A DNA stretch of 64,000 nucleotides, from NCBI GenBank assembly GCA_002796995.1, contig PEKW01000002.1, positions 567,990 through 631,989 on the forward strand, read 5' to 3'. Position numbers and translations under genes: made by a program. Shown here piece by piece: positions 1-9,070 of this stretch. Within the stretch, counting starts at the first letter, position 1; every line of letters begins with the position of its first letter. The DNA comes from Rhizobium sp. (lineage in GTDB: Bacteria > Pseudomonadota > Alphaproteobacteria > Rhizobiales > Rhizobiaceae). The notes beneath the pieces are model-generated. The model was not told the origin of the DNA. It saw nothing but the letters and a program-made list of their open reading frames with translations, and did not search any database.

Positions 1-817
1 TTTCGAGCGGCAGGCGATGCAGGTCGTTGGGCAGGCACCAGGTGGCGATGCGCGTACGGCCGGAGGCGGCGGCATGCGCGGCAACCGTGTTGATCAGCGC
101 ACGGGCCGCGGCTCCGCTTGCGGCGCGCAGTTCGACGAGATCGAGCATGTCCGCGCCATAGGCCTTGGTCAGCGCATATCCTGCAATCTCGTCGCCTTCC
201 TCCAGCACGAAACGCGTATAGGTGTTTTCCGGATTGCGATCGATCCGCCAGGCCAGGATGTCGCTGTCACGGTGCGGCGCGATCGGCAAGTCGGCGGCGA
301 TCTTGGCGAAGAACCGTCCGAAGCGGGCGTCGATGCGCTCGACCATCTGGACGGCCGGGTCGGGCTGGGCCGGGTGACGGAGCGAGGCCATGTCGAGCGT
401 CAGCGTGGGCACGTCGTAATAATCGTCCCAGCCCACCTTGCTCCTGAAAAGCGTGTGAGAAACGATGTTCGGAAAGCCATAGATTGCGCACTTCCCGCGC
501 GACGGCAGTGTCTCGTACAAGGCTTCGGCGGTTCTCTCGAACAGCTTCTGTCCCCTCCAGTCTGGATGGGTCATGGTCGTCATCGAGAGGCAAGCCGGGT
601 GAACTTCTCCGTGCAGCGACAACGGTGCCTGGCTGGCCGCATAGTTTCCGACCAGCGTGTCGCCATCAAAAGCCAGCATGATCATCGGATCGCGCGACGG
701 ATGGTCGAGAAACCGCCACCGCCAGAAATCGATGCTCATAGGACGACCGAACACCGTGCTGAACAGCTCGGTAATGGCGACCTCGTCTCCGTCTCTATAG
801 GGGCGAAATTCAATCAT
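1..817 (-). CDS. GNAT-family N-acyltransferase, C-terminus cut by window edge
   Basis: The reading frame starts at an ATG (817) and stays open to base 1, so only about 272 N-terminal residues are seen. The start MIEFRPYRDGD followed by FSTVFGRPMS is typical of GNAT proteins that open with a beta strand and an acceptor loop. A THPDWRGQKLFERTAEALYE segment matches the acetyl-CoA pyrophosphate-binding motif (R-G-x-x-[LF]). Its stop-side neighbour rule is unusual: it lies 5 bp downstream of the NeuD-like gene, in the same operon. In nonulosonate loci such enzymes N- or O-acylate the sugar or its precursor; that role here is inferred from context. Confidence 0.75.
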   Translation of the reverse strand, partial: MIEFRPYRDGDEVAITELFSTVFGRPMSIDFWRWRFLDHPSRDPMIMLAFDGDTLVGNYAASQAPLSLHGEVHPACLSMTTMTHPDWRGQKLFERTAEALYETLPSRGKCAIYGFPNIVSHTLFRSKVGWDDYYDVPTLTLDMASLRHPAQPDPAVQMVERIDARFGRFFAKIAADLPIAPHRDSDILAWRIDRNPENTYTRFVLEEGDEIAGYALTKAYGADMLDLVELRAASGAAARALINTVAAHAAASGRTRIATWCLPNDLHRLPLE

Positions 818-822
818 CGGCG

Positions 823-1470
823 TCACTCCGGTTTTGGAAATGCGGAAATTCGGCGAGTTGTCTTCAGGTGAGAGCCGTCGGGAAGATCATTGGGGACCAC
901 CGTGCCCGCGCCTACAAATGCACTGCGGCCGATACGGATCCGTGGAACGATGACGGCTCCAGCGCCAACGAAGGCATGATCCCCGATATGAACTTCGCCG
1001 CAGAGAACGGCTCCGGGCGCTATCATCGCGCCCGCTCCGACGCGGCAGTCATGGTCCACCTGCGCCCCTGTGTTGATGATCGCCGCAGGTCCGATCACAC
1101 TGTCTGCCTGGACGATGGCGCCGGCCATGATGACCGCACCTGCTTCTATCCGCGCGGAGGGGGAGACGAGCGCGCTGGGATGGATCAGGGAGGGAACCCT
1201 TGCACCGGCGGCGGCCAGCCGCACGAATTCGCGCCAGCGAATCTCACCTTCGCCGATCGCCGGAAAAAGGTCGTGCTTCTCAAGCCACGACGGGTCGACA
1301 GTCAGGTCAGCGCCATCGCCCAGAAGCGGCGCGCCGAGATTTTCCTCACCCCTCTCGTTTCGGGGAGCGAGGAAGCCGGCGATCTGCCAGCCCGCCGCCC
1401 GGGCCAGTTCGGCTATGACCTTGGCATGCCCGCCGGCTCCCAGGAGAATCAGTTGGCTCGGTCGCGTCAT
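823..1470 (-). CDS. neuD: NeuD/PglD-type sugar O/N-acyltransferase
   Basis: 215 aa. The N-terminus LILLGAGGHAKVIAELAR is the nucleotide-sugar-binding Rossmann-like half of NeuD/PglD proteins. From about residue 90 the sequence becomes hexapeptide repeats ([LIV]-G-x4), for example ARIEAGAVIMAGAIV and GAGAMIAPGAVL, which fold as a left-handed beta helix and bind acetyl-CoA at trimer interfaces. The family acetylates nonulosonic acids or UDP-amino-sugar precursors. The start ATG overlaps the neuB stop by 4 bp, so the two are translationally coupled. Whether it acts on the final sugar or on an intermediate cannot be read from sequence. Confidence 0.85.
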   Translation of the reverse strand: MTRPSQLILLGAGGHAKVIAELARAAGWQIAGFLAPRNERGEENLGAPLLGDGADLTVDPSWLEKHDLFPAIGEGEIRWREFVRLAAAGARVPSLIHPSALVSPSARIEAGAVIMAGAIVQADSVIGPAAIINTGAQVDHDCRVGAGAMIAPGAVLCGEVHIGDHAFVGAGAVIVPRIRIGRSAFVGAGTVVPNDLPDGSHLKTTRRISAFPKPE

Positions 1471-2516
1471 GCCAGGTCCTCAAGTGTCAGCAATGTATTT
1501 TCGGCGATGTCGCGGCCAAGCGTGCGTCCGACCATCAGTTCCTCCATGCGCGGTGGCAGGCCGGTGCCGGGACGCAGCAATGTGAGGTCTTCGACCGTCA
1601 GCTTGTGCCCAGCGGGAAGGCTGCGGCTGACGGCGACGCTGCGCCGGCCCAGTTGCCGGGCCGAGGCTTCGCAGGGCTGGGGCGCCTTCACCGGGCTGCC
1701 GAGGGCCTGTTCGACGCTGCGGATGCCGGCGACCATCGCCGCGAATTCGGCCGGCTCCAATGAGGCCTTGTGGTCAGGGCCAGGCAGGTTGCGGTCGAGT
1801 GTCATATGTTTTTCGATGACGCAGGCGCCAAGCGCCACCGCCGCGATCGAAACGGCAATTCCGTCGGAGTGGTCGGAATAGCCGACGGGCAATCCGGTCA
1901 CGTCGGCAAGCGCGGGAATGACACTGAGGTTGAGTTCGTCGGACGGGGCCGGATAGCAGCTCGTGCAGTGCAGGAGAGCGATGTCGTCACTGCCGGCCTT
2001 GCGCAGGGTATCGACGCCGAAGGCGACCTCTTCGAGGTCGCACATGCCGGTGGAAAGAATGACGGGGCGCCCTTTGGCACCCATATGCGCCAGATAGGAT
2101 TGCGAGATGCAGTCGGGCGAGGGCACCTTGAAGGCGGGAACGTCGAGCCGGTCAAGCATATCGATGCTTTCCACGTCGAAGGGCGAGGAGAGGAAGATGA
2201 TGCCTTCGGCGCGGCATTGCCGAAGAATCTGCAGATGAGCGGCTTCGTCGAGTTCGAGCGTGCGCAACATTGCGTGTTGGTCGGTCTGACTGGTGTTTGC
2301 CCTCTGGTAGGCTGCCGTCGGCGTGGCCCGCACGACCAACTTGTCCGCCTGGAAAGTCTGGAACTTGACGGCATCGGCACCGGCGGCGCGCGCAGCACTG
2401 ACGAGCTTGGCCGCCAGCTCGGGATCGCCGTTATGATTCACGCCGATTTCAGCAATGATGAAACACGGGTTGTTTCGACCTATGATCTTGTCAGCAATAG
2501 AGAAGGTTTTCATCAT
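1467..2516 (-). CDS. neuB: N-acetylneuraminate/legionaminate synthase (NeuB family)
   Basis: 349 aa, the usual NeuB length. The family condenses phosphoenolpyruvate with an N-acyl hexosamine to form a nine-carbon nonulosonic acid. Residues ~1-280 are the TIM-barrel synthase domain: FIIAEIGVNHNGD, DAVKFQTF, LSTGMCDLEE, LLHCTSCYPAP and GYSDHSDG are all signature segments, with the metal/substrate residues intact. Residues ~285-349 are the C-terminal SAF (antifreeze-like) domain beginning RRSVAVSRSLPAGH. The start codon overlaps the stop of the 876-aa gene upstream. Sialic, legionaminic and pseudaminic synthases cannot be told apart with certainty; the PtmE-like neighbour favours legionaminic acid. 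Confidence 0.9.
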   Translation of the reverse strand: MMKTFSIADKIIGRNNPCFIIAEIGVNHNGDPELAAKLVSAARAAGADAVKFQTFQADKLVVRATPTAAYQRANTSQTDQHAMLRTLELDEAAHLQILRQCRAEGIIFLSSPFDVESIDMLDRLDVPAFKVPSPDCISQSYLAHMGAKGRPVILSTGMCDLEEVAFGVDTLRKAGSDDIALLHCTSCYPAPSDELNLSVIPALADVTGLPVGYSDHSDGIAVSIAAVALGACVIEKHMTLDRNLPGPDHKASLEPAEFAAMVAGIRSVEQALGSPVKAPQPCEASARQLGRRSVAVSRSLPAGHKLTVEDLTLLRPGTGLPPRMEELMVGRTLGRDIAENTLLTLEDLA

Positions 2517-5143
2517 ACCAGATACTCTCGAAAAGGTGCTGTGACGAATAGGGAGGCCGGCAATTCTTGACGACGGCGAATGTTTTCTGGGCCTTTGGCG
2601 ATGATGTCCTCTACGATCTCCTTTAGGCGATCAAAAGTGGAATTGTCGAACAAGTGAGGATTGGCTGCCTTGAATTGCTGGGCGCCGGACTTGGCACTGC
2701 CGTGCAATGTAAGGGCCTCGCGAATCGTCTCCAATGTTTCTTTCTCCGTGAGGCAAAGGGGGATGCCGAGGATCTTGTCGTATTCCACGGGATATGTAAC
2801 CCCTTCCTGCCCGACGATCGCAACATTGCGTTCCAGCACGACGGCTTCCAGGGCCGTGACGCTGTAGGCGGTCAGAACCAGTTCGCTTGCGATCAGCAGG
2901 TCCTTGATGTCGACATCGGCCACATAGCAGAGATCCGTGGCCTCTTCTTCGGCAATGATCTGGCGATAGCGACCGACATGCCCCGGACCTTCTTCCGGAT
3001 GGGCCTTGAGGATCACACGCACGGGCATGTCGAGCGCCTTTGCCGCCCGGATGATCATCCGCCAGACGGCGAGGATGTGCTCCGCCGGCATCGGCTGGGT
3101 GGGAACCGCGATGATCGGCGGATCGCCCGGATGGAGCCCGATCTTGCGCCGGGCATCCTTGCGGGCGGCGATGGGATCGTAGTCGATCGGGCGCAAGACG
3201 CGCGGGGATCCGAACGTGTAGCAGCGTTCTTTGGGGATGCCGAAATAGCGGTCGTATTCCTGCGCGTAATAGTCCGAATACACCGCGGCATAGTCGCTCA
3301 GAACCGTGCCGTATCGGCAGTATGCCGAATTCAGGCAATGCGGCTCGACAGCAAGCGTTGGGACTCTGTTTTCGCGTCCCAGGGTTGCGAACTGTGCGTT
3401 TCTGGCAGATCGAATTGGTGAAATAGCGATGGCTGCATAGGACTGTTCGGCAAGGTGTGTCGCGATTGCCCGAACATTTCCCATCGTATGCAACACGGCA
3501 CGGGAGAGCCCTTCCGTCAGGAGGAAATCGAGCGCTGCCCGAACCACCACGTCACGCCCGATCGTCGCAAACTGCTCGCGCACCGTGTCGCCCACAGCCA
3601 GAAGGAATACGTCGGAAAACGCCTTGGTCGCCGTCGCGCCCGGGGCCGCGGCGCCGACTTTCACGAGGCCCGGCCGTTGGCCTTTTGTTTCTTGCGGCAG
3701 ATAAGGATCATTCTGCGCCGTCTCGATGTTTTTCAGCAAGTTTGCCGGATTGCCTTGCGTCAGGATCACATCCACGTTGAAATGCCCCTGCAAATGCGTG
3801 GCCAGTTGGATCGATGAAGCGACGTAAGCGCGAGTGTCGTTTGCAACATAGCCAATCGTCTTTCGCCCCGGCAAACGCGTTTTCGAAGCGTACTTGGCCG
3901 GCGTGGCGGATTGCTCCAGGTAGCGCCTCACCGTTTCCGGGGGCACGGGCGGCAAAGCTTCCTCCTGCTCTTGAAGTGATGCGATGTGTGCAAGGGTGGG
4001 AGCGTCACTTCCGACGGTCGCTCGACGCTGCATATCCGCCAATCGCGAGGCAAACTTGGAGACGGTCTTGATCTTGCGCGATCGGCAGCACCCTTTGATG
4101 CGGGAATCCTGCCACAGCGCGCTGTCGGAATAGAAAAGGCGGAAGAGTTCAAATCCGTCTCCGAAGGAGACGATCACGCTGTCGAAAGCCGGATCAAGGG
4201 CGGCCTGGTAGACGCTTTCCAAACGCAACGCCTTGAAGAAAAGCATGTCGCTCAGCTCAAGAGTCAGATCATTCGCAAATCCCTGAACATCAGAAATGAA
4301 CTCGCCAACCCATGGCGCATTCTTGACAAAACTCTTGCTCAGAAGCTCCGCAGTCTGAAGTGTTTCCTGGTGAATATCAAAGTATCGTCTGTGGAACCGG
4401 TCGACACGGGAACGGCCGTGCTCGACGGCGATCTGGCACTCCGGAATTTCCGCTTGAACGGCCCTCAGATCGATCCGTCCGTAGAGATCCCTATACTGCA
4501 GCAAAGTAATCTTGTCCGCACCGGCAGCAAGGCTTTTGATTGCCGCCGGCGACAGCTCTTCATCCAATATGATAAGGCGATTCTTGCTCGGGCCTGGCCG
4601 CAAATGTTCCGGGGAGCCGATGGTCGAGGACGCTGTGGCCGTTGTTTCATAGAGATGACGCGGCGAAAGAGAACGAAGCAGCGATGGCCAGTCGACCGAA
4701 GATTTGCTACGAGCCTTACCCTGCTGTTCAGCGACAAGCTCCAGCGCAAGCTCGACATCCCCGCGCTCGAGGAGAGCGGAAGCGAGAGAGATAGAGGCGT
4801 CTTCGCGCTGGCCGGCGACGGCGAGGAGCCTCGGCAGGGCTGCCGCGACCCGCTCGCTGCTCGGGCGATGGGCGCCGGTCCCCACCAGCGCGATGCCGTA
4901 GTCCTGAAGCCTCGGCCGCGCCGAGAGATAGTCGATCACGAACCTGTCCGCGGCTTCCCGGCCGGAGCGAGACCGGATCTGTTCGTGCAACCAGAGAATG
5001 CGCGCCTGGGTTCGCCTGACGAAGGGGGAATAGGAGAGATACGTGCCGGCCGCTTTGGCGCCGAACACCATCAGGATGACCTGCAGCGAAAACCGGGTAA
5101 TCTGTCGTTCCAGCTTGCCCAGGTAGTCGATTATCGACTTCAT
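2513..5143 (-). CDS. large putative glycan glycosyltransferase of the nonulosonate locus
   Basis: 876 aa, preceded by a strong AAGGAGG ribosome site. Residues ~1-160 are helical and include a hydrophobic stretch near 18-38 (possible membrane association). The middle (~190-400) is unfamiliar. The C-terminal ~400 residues look like a GT-B fold: KTIGYVANDTRAYVASSIQ, then VRVILKAHPEEG, where the 'HP' pair recalls the HP motif of bacterial sialyl/polysialyl transferases, then ELVLTAYSVTALEAVVLERNVAIVG, a donor-site-like segment. Position between neuB and the nucleotidyltransferase fits transfer or polymerisation of a nonulosonic sugar. No close family is recognised, so the exact reaction is open. 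Confidence 0.6.
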   Translation of the reverse strand: MKSIIDYLGKLERQITRFSLQVILMVFGAKAAGTYLSYSPFVRRTQARILWLHEQIRSRSGREAADRFVIDYLSARPRLQDYGIALVGTGAHRPSSERVAAALPRLLAVAGQREDASISLASALLERGDVELALELVAEQQGKARSKSSVDWPSLLRSLSPRHLYETTATASSTIGSPEHLRPGPSKNRLIILDEELSPAAIKSLAAGADKITLLQYRDLYGRIDLRAVQAEIPECQIAVEHGRSRVDRFHRRYFDIHQETLQTAELLSKSFVKNAPWVGEFISDVQGFANDLTLELSDMLFFKALRLESVYQAALDPAFDSVIVSFGDGFELFRLFYSDSALWQDSRIKGCCRSRKIKTVSKFASRLADMQRRATVGSDAPTLAHIASLQEQEEALPPVPPETVRRYLEQSATPAKYASKTRLPGRKTIGYVANDTRAYVASSIQLATHLQGHFNVDVILTQGNPANLLKNIETAQNDPYLPQETKGQRPGLVKVGAAAPGATATKAFSDVFLLAVGDTVREQFATIGRDVVVRAALDFLLTEGLSRAVLHTMGNVRAIATHLAEQSYAAIAISPIRSARNAQFATLGRENRVPTLAVEPHCLNSAYCRYGTVLSDYAAVYSDYYAQEYDRYFGIPKERCYTFGSPRVLRPIDYDPIAARKDARRKIGLHPGDPPIIAVPTQPMPAEHILAVWRMIIRAAKALDMPVRVILKAHPEEGPGHVGRYRQIIAEEEATDLCYVADVDIKDLLIASELVLTAYSVTALEAVVLERNVAIVGQEGVTYPVEYDKILGIPLCLTEKETLETIREALTLHGSAKSGAQQFKAANPHLFDNSTFDRLKEIVEDIIAKGPENIRRRQELPASLFVTAPFREYLV

Positions 5144-5296
5144 ATCGCAGCCTCCTTGTCGTCGGTATGTCCCGCGTGATCGCTTGTCCCGGGCAAATTG
5201 GTAGTGGCCAGACTGCCGGCAAGAGGCGGTGCGATTTAAATCGCTCGCGTGGCGTGCGTGTCTGGACGATTCATACGCAATCGTCTTGGTCGAGCG

Positions 5297-6388
5297 TCAA
5301 TAGCTGGAGATCTTCGCGATTTCCCGGCGCGCCCTCTCGAGATCGGCCACCTGGCCGATGTCGCACCAGTATTCCCGCAAGGGAAACACGGCGGCCGCGC
5401 TGGGATCCTTCTGCATCAGGCTGTCGAAAAGCGACGGCATGTCGAAATAGCCGCTCTCCGGCAGCAATTCCAGGATCGCGGGGTCGAGGACATAGATGCC
5501 GCTGTTCACATAATGGCGATGCATCGGCTTTTCTTCGATCCCGACGAACCGTCCCCCCGCCTGCGCCACCACTCCGTACGGGACCTGAACGGTATATTCG
5601 CGCAGGCACATCGTCGCCTCGACACCCGTTTCCAGGTGGTAGCTGGCGATGGCGGCGAAATTGGCCGCGGTCAGAAGGTCTCCGTTCATGACGAAGAAGG
5701 GGCCCTTGATGTCCTTCGGCAGCAGACGGAGACTGCCGGCGGTACCCAGGCGTTCGGTCTCCTCGATATAGGTGATCTGCGCCCCGAACGCTTCGCCCCC
5801 GCCGAAATGTTCCTTGATGACATGCGAGAGATAGTTGACCGAGACGTAGAACCGCGTGAAACCCTGGCTGACGAAACGACGGATGATATGCTCAAGGATC
5901 GGACGTCCGCCGACATCGATCATCGGCTTGGGAATGTTGTCGGTGAAGGGTCTGAGGCGCGTCCCCAGACCGCCGGCCATCAGGACGACCGGAAGCTCGT
6001 GGGAATACGGATTGGCGACGAGGTCTTCGGTTCGATAGAGCCCCACCACATTGCCCTGCTCGTCGACGACGGGCAGGCGCGTGATGCGTTCCTGGCCGAG
6101 CAGCGTGCGGGCCAGTTCTTCCCGGCTTGCCGTGCGCTTGCAGACGGTGGGCTTTCGATTGAGGATTTCCGCAACCGGGCCCGAGAGCTCGACGCCGCGG
6201 AGAATGGCCCTGCGAATGTCGCCATCGGTCACGACACCGAGAAGATGACGGCTCTCATCGACCGCGATTGCAATCTGTTGCGTCCCGGCATCGATCACCC
6301 GGATGGCATCGAGGATGCTCGCATCGGGGCTCACGAACAGTGGCTCGGCCGGATGCAGGACCGGTTTCAGGGACAAATCATCGTGCAT
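5297..6388 (-). CDS. CBS-domain nucleotidyltransferase (PtmE/RmlA-like)
   Basis: 363 aa from the ATG at 6388, chosen because AGAGG sits 6 bp upstream; an in-frame ATG (6394) and GTG (6412) also exist. Residues ~8-125 are two CBS domains (SPDASILDAIRVIDA; LPVVDEQGNVVGLYR). Residues ~130-345 are a sugar-phosphate nucleotidyltransferase with the signature LMAGGLGTRLRPFTDNIPKPM-type G-G-x-G-T-R-L and distal lysine, and the metal-site segment VMNGDLL. The same CBS-NTase architecture is known in PtmE, which makes GDP-glucosamine for legionaminic acid in Campylobacter. With neuB and neuD nearby, activation of a hexosamine for nonulosonate synthesis is the best guess. Confidence 0.8.
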   Translation of the reverse strand: MHDDLSLKPVLHPAEPLFVSPDASILDAIRVIDAGTQQIAIAVDESRHLLGVVTDGDIRRAILRGVELSGPVAEILNRKPTVCKRTASREELARTLLGQERITRLPVVDEQGNVVGLYRTEDLVANPYSHELPVVLMAGGLGTRLRPFTDNIPKPMIDVGGRPILEHIIRRFVSQGFTRFYVSVNYLSHVIKEHFGGGEAFGAQITYIEETERLGTAGSLRLLPKDIKGPFFVMNGDLLTAANFAAIASYHLETGVEATMCLREYTVQVPYGVVAQAGGRFVGIEEKPMHRHYVNSGIYVLDPAILELLPESGYFDMPSLFDSLMQKDPSAAAVFPLREYWCDIGQVADLERARREIAKISSY

Positions 6389-6665
6389 TGGCATCCTCTG
6401 GCAAATAGTCACTTTGCTCCATGACGGCAGCTCGCCTTCCCACTCTCAAATCACAGGGACAATGACAACTGCTGCGTTAAAGTATTTGTCGGGCAATCAA
6501 CAGGGAACCCGCCTCCACAATTCGGTCCCGGCTCTCGACACACCCGTTTCGGACGTCCCCCAACGTCCGGGCGGAAGGATACATTTTGATGACAGTTCAA
6601 AACGAATTTTCGACTTTCCGTATATTTGTAGTTCGTCATTTGGCCCGGTCAAGTCCTTGGTACGG

Positions 6666-8741
6666 CTAGCGGCCCATCCACGGCGCCGTGACCAGGCGCA
6701 ACTTGCGCAGCTTGCGCAAAACGTATTCCGCAACCTTGCCGCGTCGCGTGTCCAAATTTGGGCGGGTTTCCATTATCCTGCGAAGCGTCGCTTCGCAGGA
6801 CGCATAGGTTTTCAGGTCCCAGTCCCAATAGAGGGGATATTTCACCAGGGTTCCCGCCACAAGTTCGTCGAGCGTCAGCTTGCGTTCGCGCCGCGTAAAG
6901 GCATCCGCCCCGGCGATGTCGTCGGTGAGGCCCCAGCCGGCGTAGAACGGCAGACCGTAGACGACCACGCGCTTGCCGCGCAACAATGCGTCATATCCGG
7001 TCAGCGACGTCATCGTATGCACGACATCGCATGCCTCGATGCATCCGATCACCGAACGCTCCGTCTCGATATGGTCGGCATGGGCCGCCAACTGGCTCGG
7101 CGGGACATGGCCGGCGCGATTTCCGGACGCAACGTCCGGATGGGGCTTGTAGACGATGAAGGCCTCCGGATGGGCGGCGCGCGCGGCGGCCAGCAGGTCG
7201 GCATTGGTCCGGATGCCCGGACAGCCGTAGCGGATCGACGCGTCGTCCTCGACCTGGCCCGGAACCAGCACCACCTGGCGCTCTCCGCGTCCCCAATCCG
7301 GCGTATCCGCGGCCCCGACATTGTACTTGGTGATGCCGTTGTCGACGATCATCGCCCGCAGCCTGGCGGCCAGCGCCAGTTCTTCCGGCGCAAAGGCTGC
7401 GCTATTCAGGATGTCTTCGAGATCGGACGGGCGCCCCGGGTCGAAATAGATGCCGCGCGAATCGAGCACGATCGAATAGGGCTTGATGAAATCGGAGCCG
7501 AGGCCGACCGACCGGATGAAGCCGTCCTCCATATGCAGGATCTGCGCGCCTGTGGCGGCCGCGAGCACTTCGAGGCCGGCGGGAAGGTCGCGGCCCCAGA
7601 CGACGAGGCAGTCGCCGGGGCGCGGCCCGCAGGCTTTGGCCCGCGCCACGTCGGCGACGAAATGAACGCGTTCCGGGTGCATGGACAGGAGCGGACGAAG
7701 CGTCGCCGCCTTCCAGCGCCGAAGGCCGAGGCAGATCATCCGCCCCGTAAAGCGCGCCGCCATGCGTTTCTGCAGCACGAGCCAGTCGATCACGTCGAAG
7801 ATGGTGCCGCGCGCGCGGCGGACGGGATCGAGATAGGTGGTATAGTGGAAATAGGCGGCGGCGAAGAGTTCGTCGACAGTACGTTTGTGCGTGCGGCGCG
7901 GACAGGGCTGCCGGTCGTCGGTCGGCCCCCATCCCGAATACCACGGGACCCCGAACACCGACACCGGCTTTCCCGCAAGGAGCGCCTCGAAGCCCATGGT
8001 CGAGGTGACCGCATAGACGCGGTCCATCTTCTCGATGAGGCTGAGCGGATTGATCGCATCGCGCAGCAGGACCGTGCGCTCGTCGTCCTGGACGTGGCTG
8101 AGATAGCCGCGCTTCTGGCCGGACGTCACCTCGGGATGGGTCTTGACGTAGACCGTCGCATCCGGGTTTTCCGAGCGTGCCGCCGCGAGCATGGCCTCGA
8201 ACGTGTCGGCCGTGGCTCCGCCCATGGCCACGCTGTTGTCCCCGGCCGTCTGGTCGATGACCAGAACGCGCCTGACATCGCCCGGACGCAGCGCCTTCTC
8301 GTCGAGATCCGGCGCGTGGTTGTACTTGCTCAGCCGATGTTCGAGGATCAGGCGCCTTGCGCGTTCAACGTCGGCTCCGATGCCGGCCAGCAGGTCGGCC
8401 TTTGAATTCAGCAGGCTCTCCAGCGCCGAGGGCCGGCGGCTGTCATAATAGATGCCTTCGCTGTCGCGCACGATCGAAAGGGGCGGATGGTCCTTTCCGG
8501 CGAAATAGGAGCGGAGAAAGCCGTCCTCGAGGAAGATGGCGGGAAGATCAAGGCGTGCGGCAAGCTGGGCCGCGCGCTGACCGCTCGGCTTCGTTCCCCA
8601 GCCGGCGATCGCCACGAGATCGTCCTTCGCCGGTGAAGAGGAGACGCGGCAGGTCCTGGCACCGAGAAACACGTCGATGAAGGGAATCCTGGCGATGCCG
8701 CCGGACGTGACGCCGATCTTGCCTGTGGCGGACGAATTCAT
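6666..8741 (-). CDS. kpsC: KpsC-type capsule beta-Kdo transferase, two tandem GT modules
   Basis: 691 aa from ATG 8741 (GGAA upstream). KpsC proteins build the beta-linked poly-Kdo linker on lyso-phosphatidylglycerol in ABC-transporter-dependent capsules. The sequence is an internal duplication. The N-terminal half has GWGTKPSGQRA, FLEDGFLRSYF and a D-S-E-G-I-Y-Y-D segment; the C-terminal half repeats these as VVWGRDLPAG, HMEDGFIRSVGLG and LDSRGIYFDPGRPSDLE. Each half also has a K-T/K-P-H-P segment (VKTHPEVTSG; YKPHPDVASG). Both halves look intact. It supports the reading of the locus as a group-2-like (K-antigen) capsule cluster. Confidence 0.9.
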   Translation of the reverse strand: MNSSATGKIGVTSGGIARIPFIDVFLGARTCRVSSSPAKDDLVAIAGWGTKPSGQRAAQLAARLDLPAIFLEDGFLRSYFAGKDHPPLSIVRDSEGIYYDSRRPSALESLLNSKADLLAGIGADVERARRLILEHRLSKYNHAPDLDEKALRPGDVRRVLVIDQTAGDNSVAMGGATADTFEAMLAAARSENPDATVYVKTHPEVTSGQKRGYLSHVQDDERTVLLRDAINPLSLIEKMDRVYAVTSTMGFEALLAGKPVSVFGVPWYSGWGPTDDRQPCPRRTHKRTVDELFAAAYFHYTTYLDPVRRARGTIFDVIDWLVLQKRMAARFTGRMICLGLRRWKAATLRPLLSMHPERVHFVADVARAKACGPRPGDCLVVWGRDLPAGLEVLAAATGAQILHMEDGFIRSVGLGSDFIKPYSIVLDSRGIYFDPGRPSDLEDILNSAAFAPEELALAARLRAMIVDNGITKYNVGAADTPDWGRGERQVVLVPGQVEDDASIRYGCPGIRTNADLLAAARAAHPEAFIVYKPHPDVASGNRAGHVPPSQLAAHADHIETERSVIGCIEACDVVHTMTSLTGYDALLRGKRVVVYGLPFYAGWGLTDDIAGADAFTRRERKLTLDELVAGTLVKYPLYWDWDLKTYASCEATLRRIMETRPNLDTRRGKVAEYVLRKLRKLRLVTAPWMGR

Positions 8742-9070
8742 GATCTGCGTTCCACATCCCAATTGCGGCAAGCACCGCCGCCGGCCTCGCGAAGGCCGCC
8801 CGAACCGGGCCGTTTCTCGCACGACCTCATAATCTCTCGGGCCTTACACGGCAAGCGGAAGGCGGAGCGAGACGGGAGAATGGGTTGGCCGTGGTCGATC
8901 GCCAGCGCCGGCTCGCGCGCGGCGCGCACTTTTCCGGTCTTCGTCAGGCGGTCCACGCGCCGTGGTGGCTGATGTTTGTCCTGCAACAGGCCATCTCCCG
9001 TTAACGGCAGATTAGCGAGTCCAAATGAGAGTGGAATTGTGCTGGCCAGAAAACGCAGCCGGGAGAGACC
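8742..9070. promoter_or_regulatory. intergenic region between divergent kpsC and GGDEF-EAL genes
   Basis: 329 bp without a convincing gene. It must hold the promoters for both divergent genes. I see no clear operator palindrome and no confident -35/-10 pair. A GGGAGAG ribosome site closes it on the plus side just before 9071. Confidence 0.4.

Noticed and set aside
6303-8405. A 700-codon plus-strand frame across kpsC
   Set aside because: Antisense of the KpsC and nucleotidyltransferase genes, typical of GC-rich genomes.
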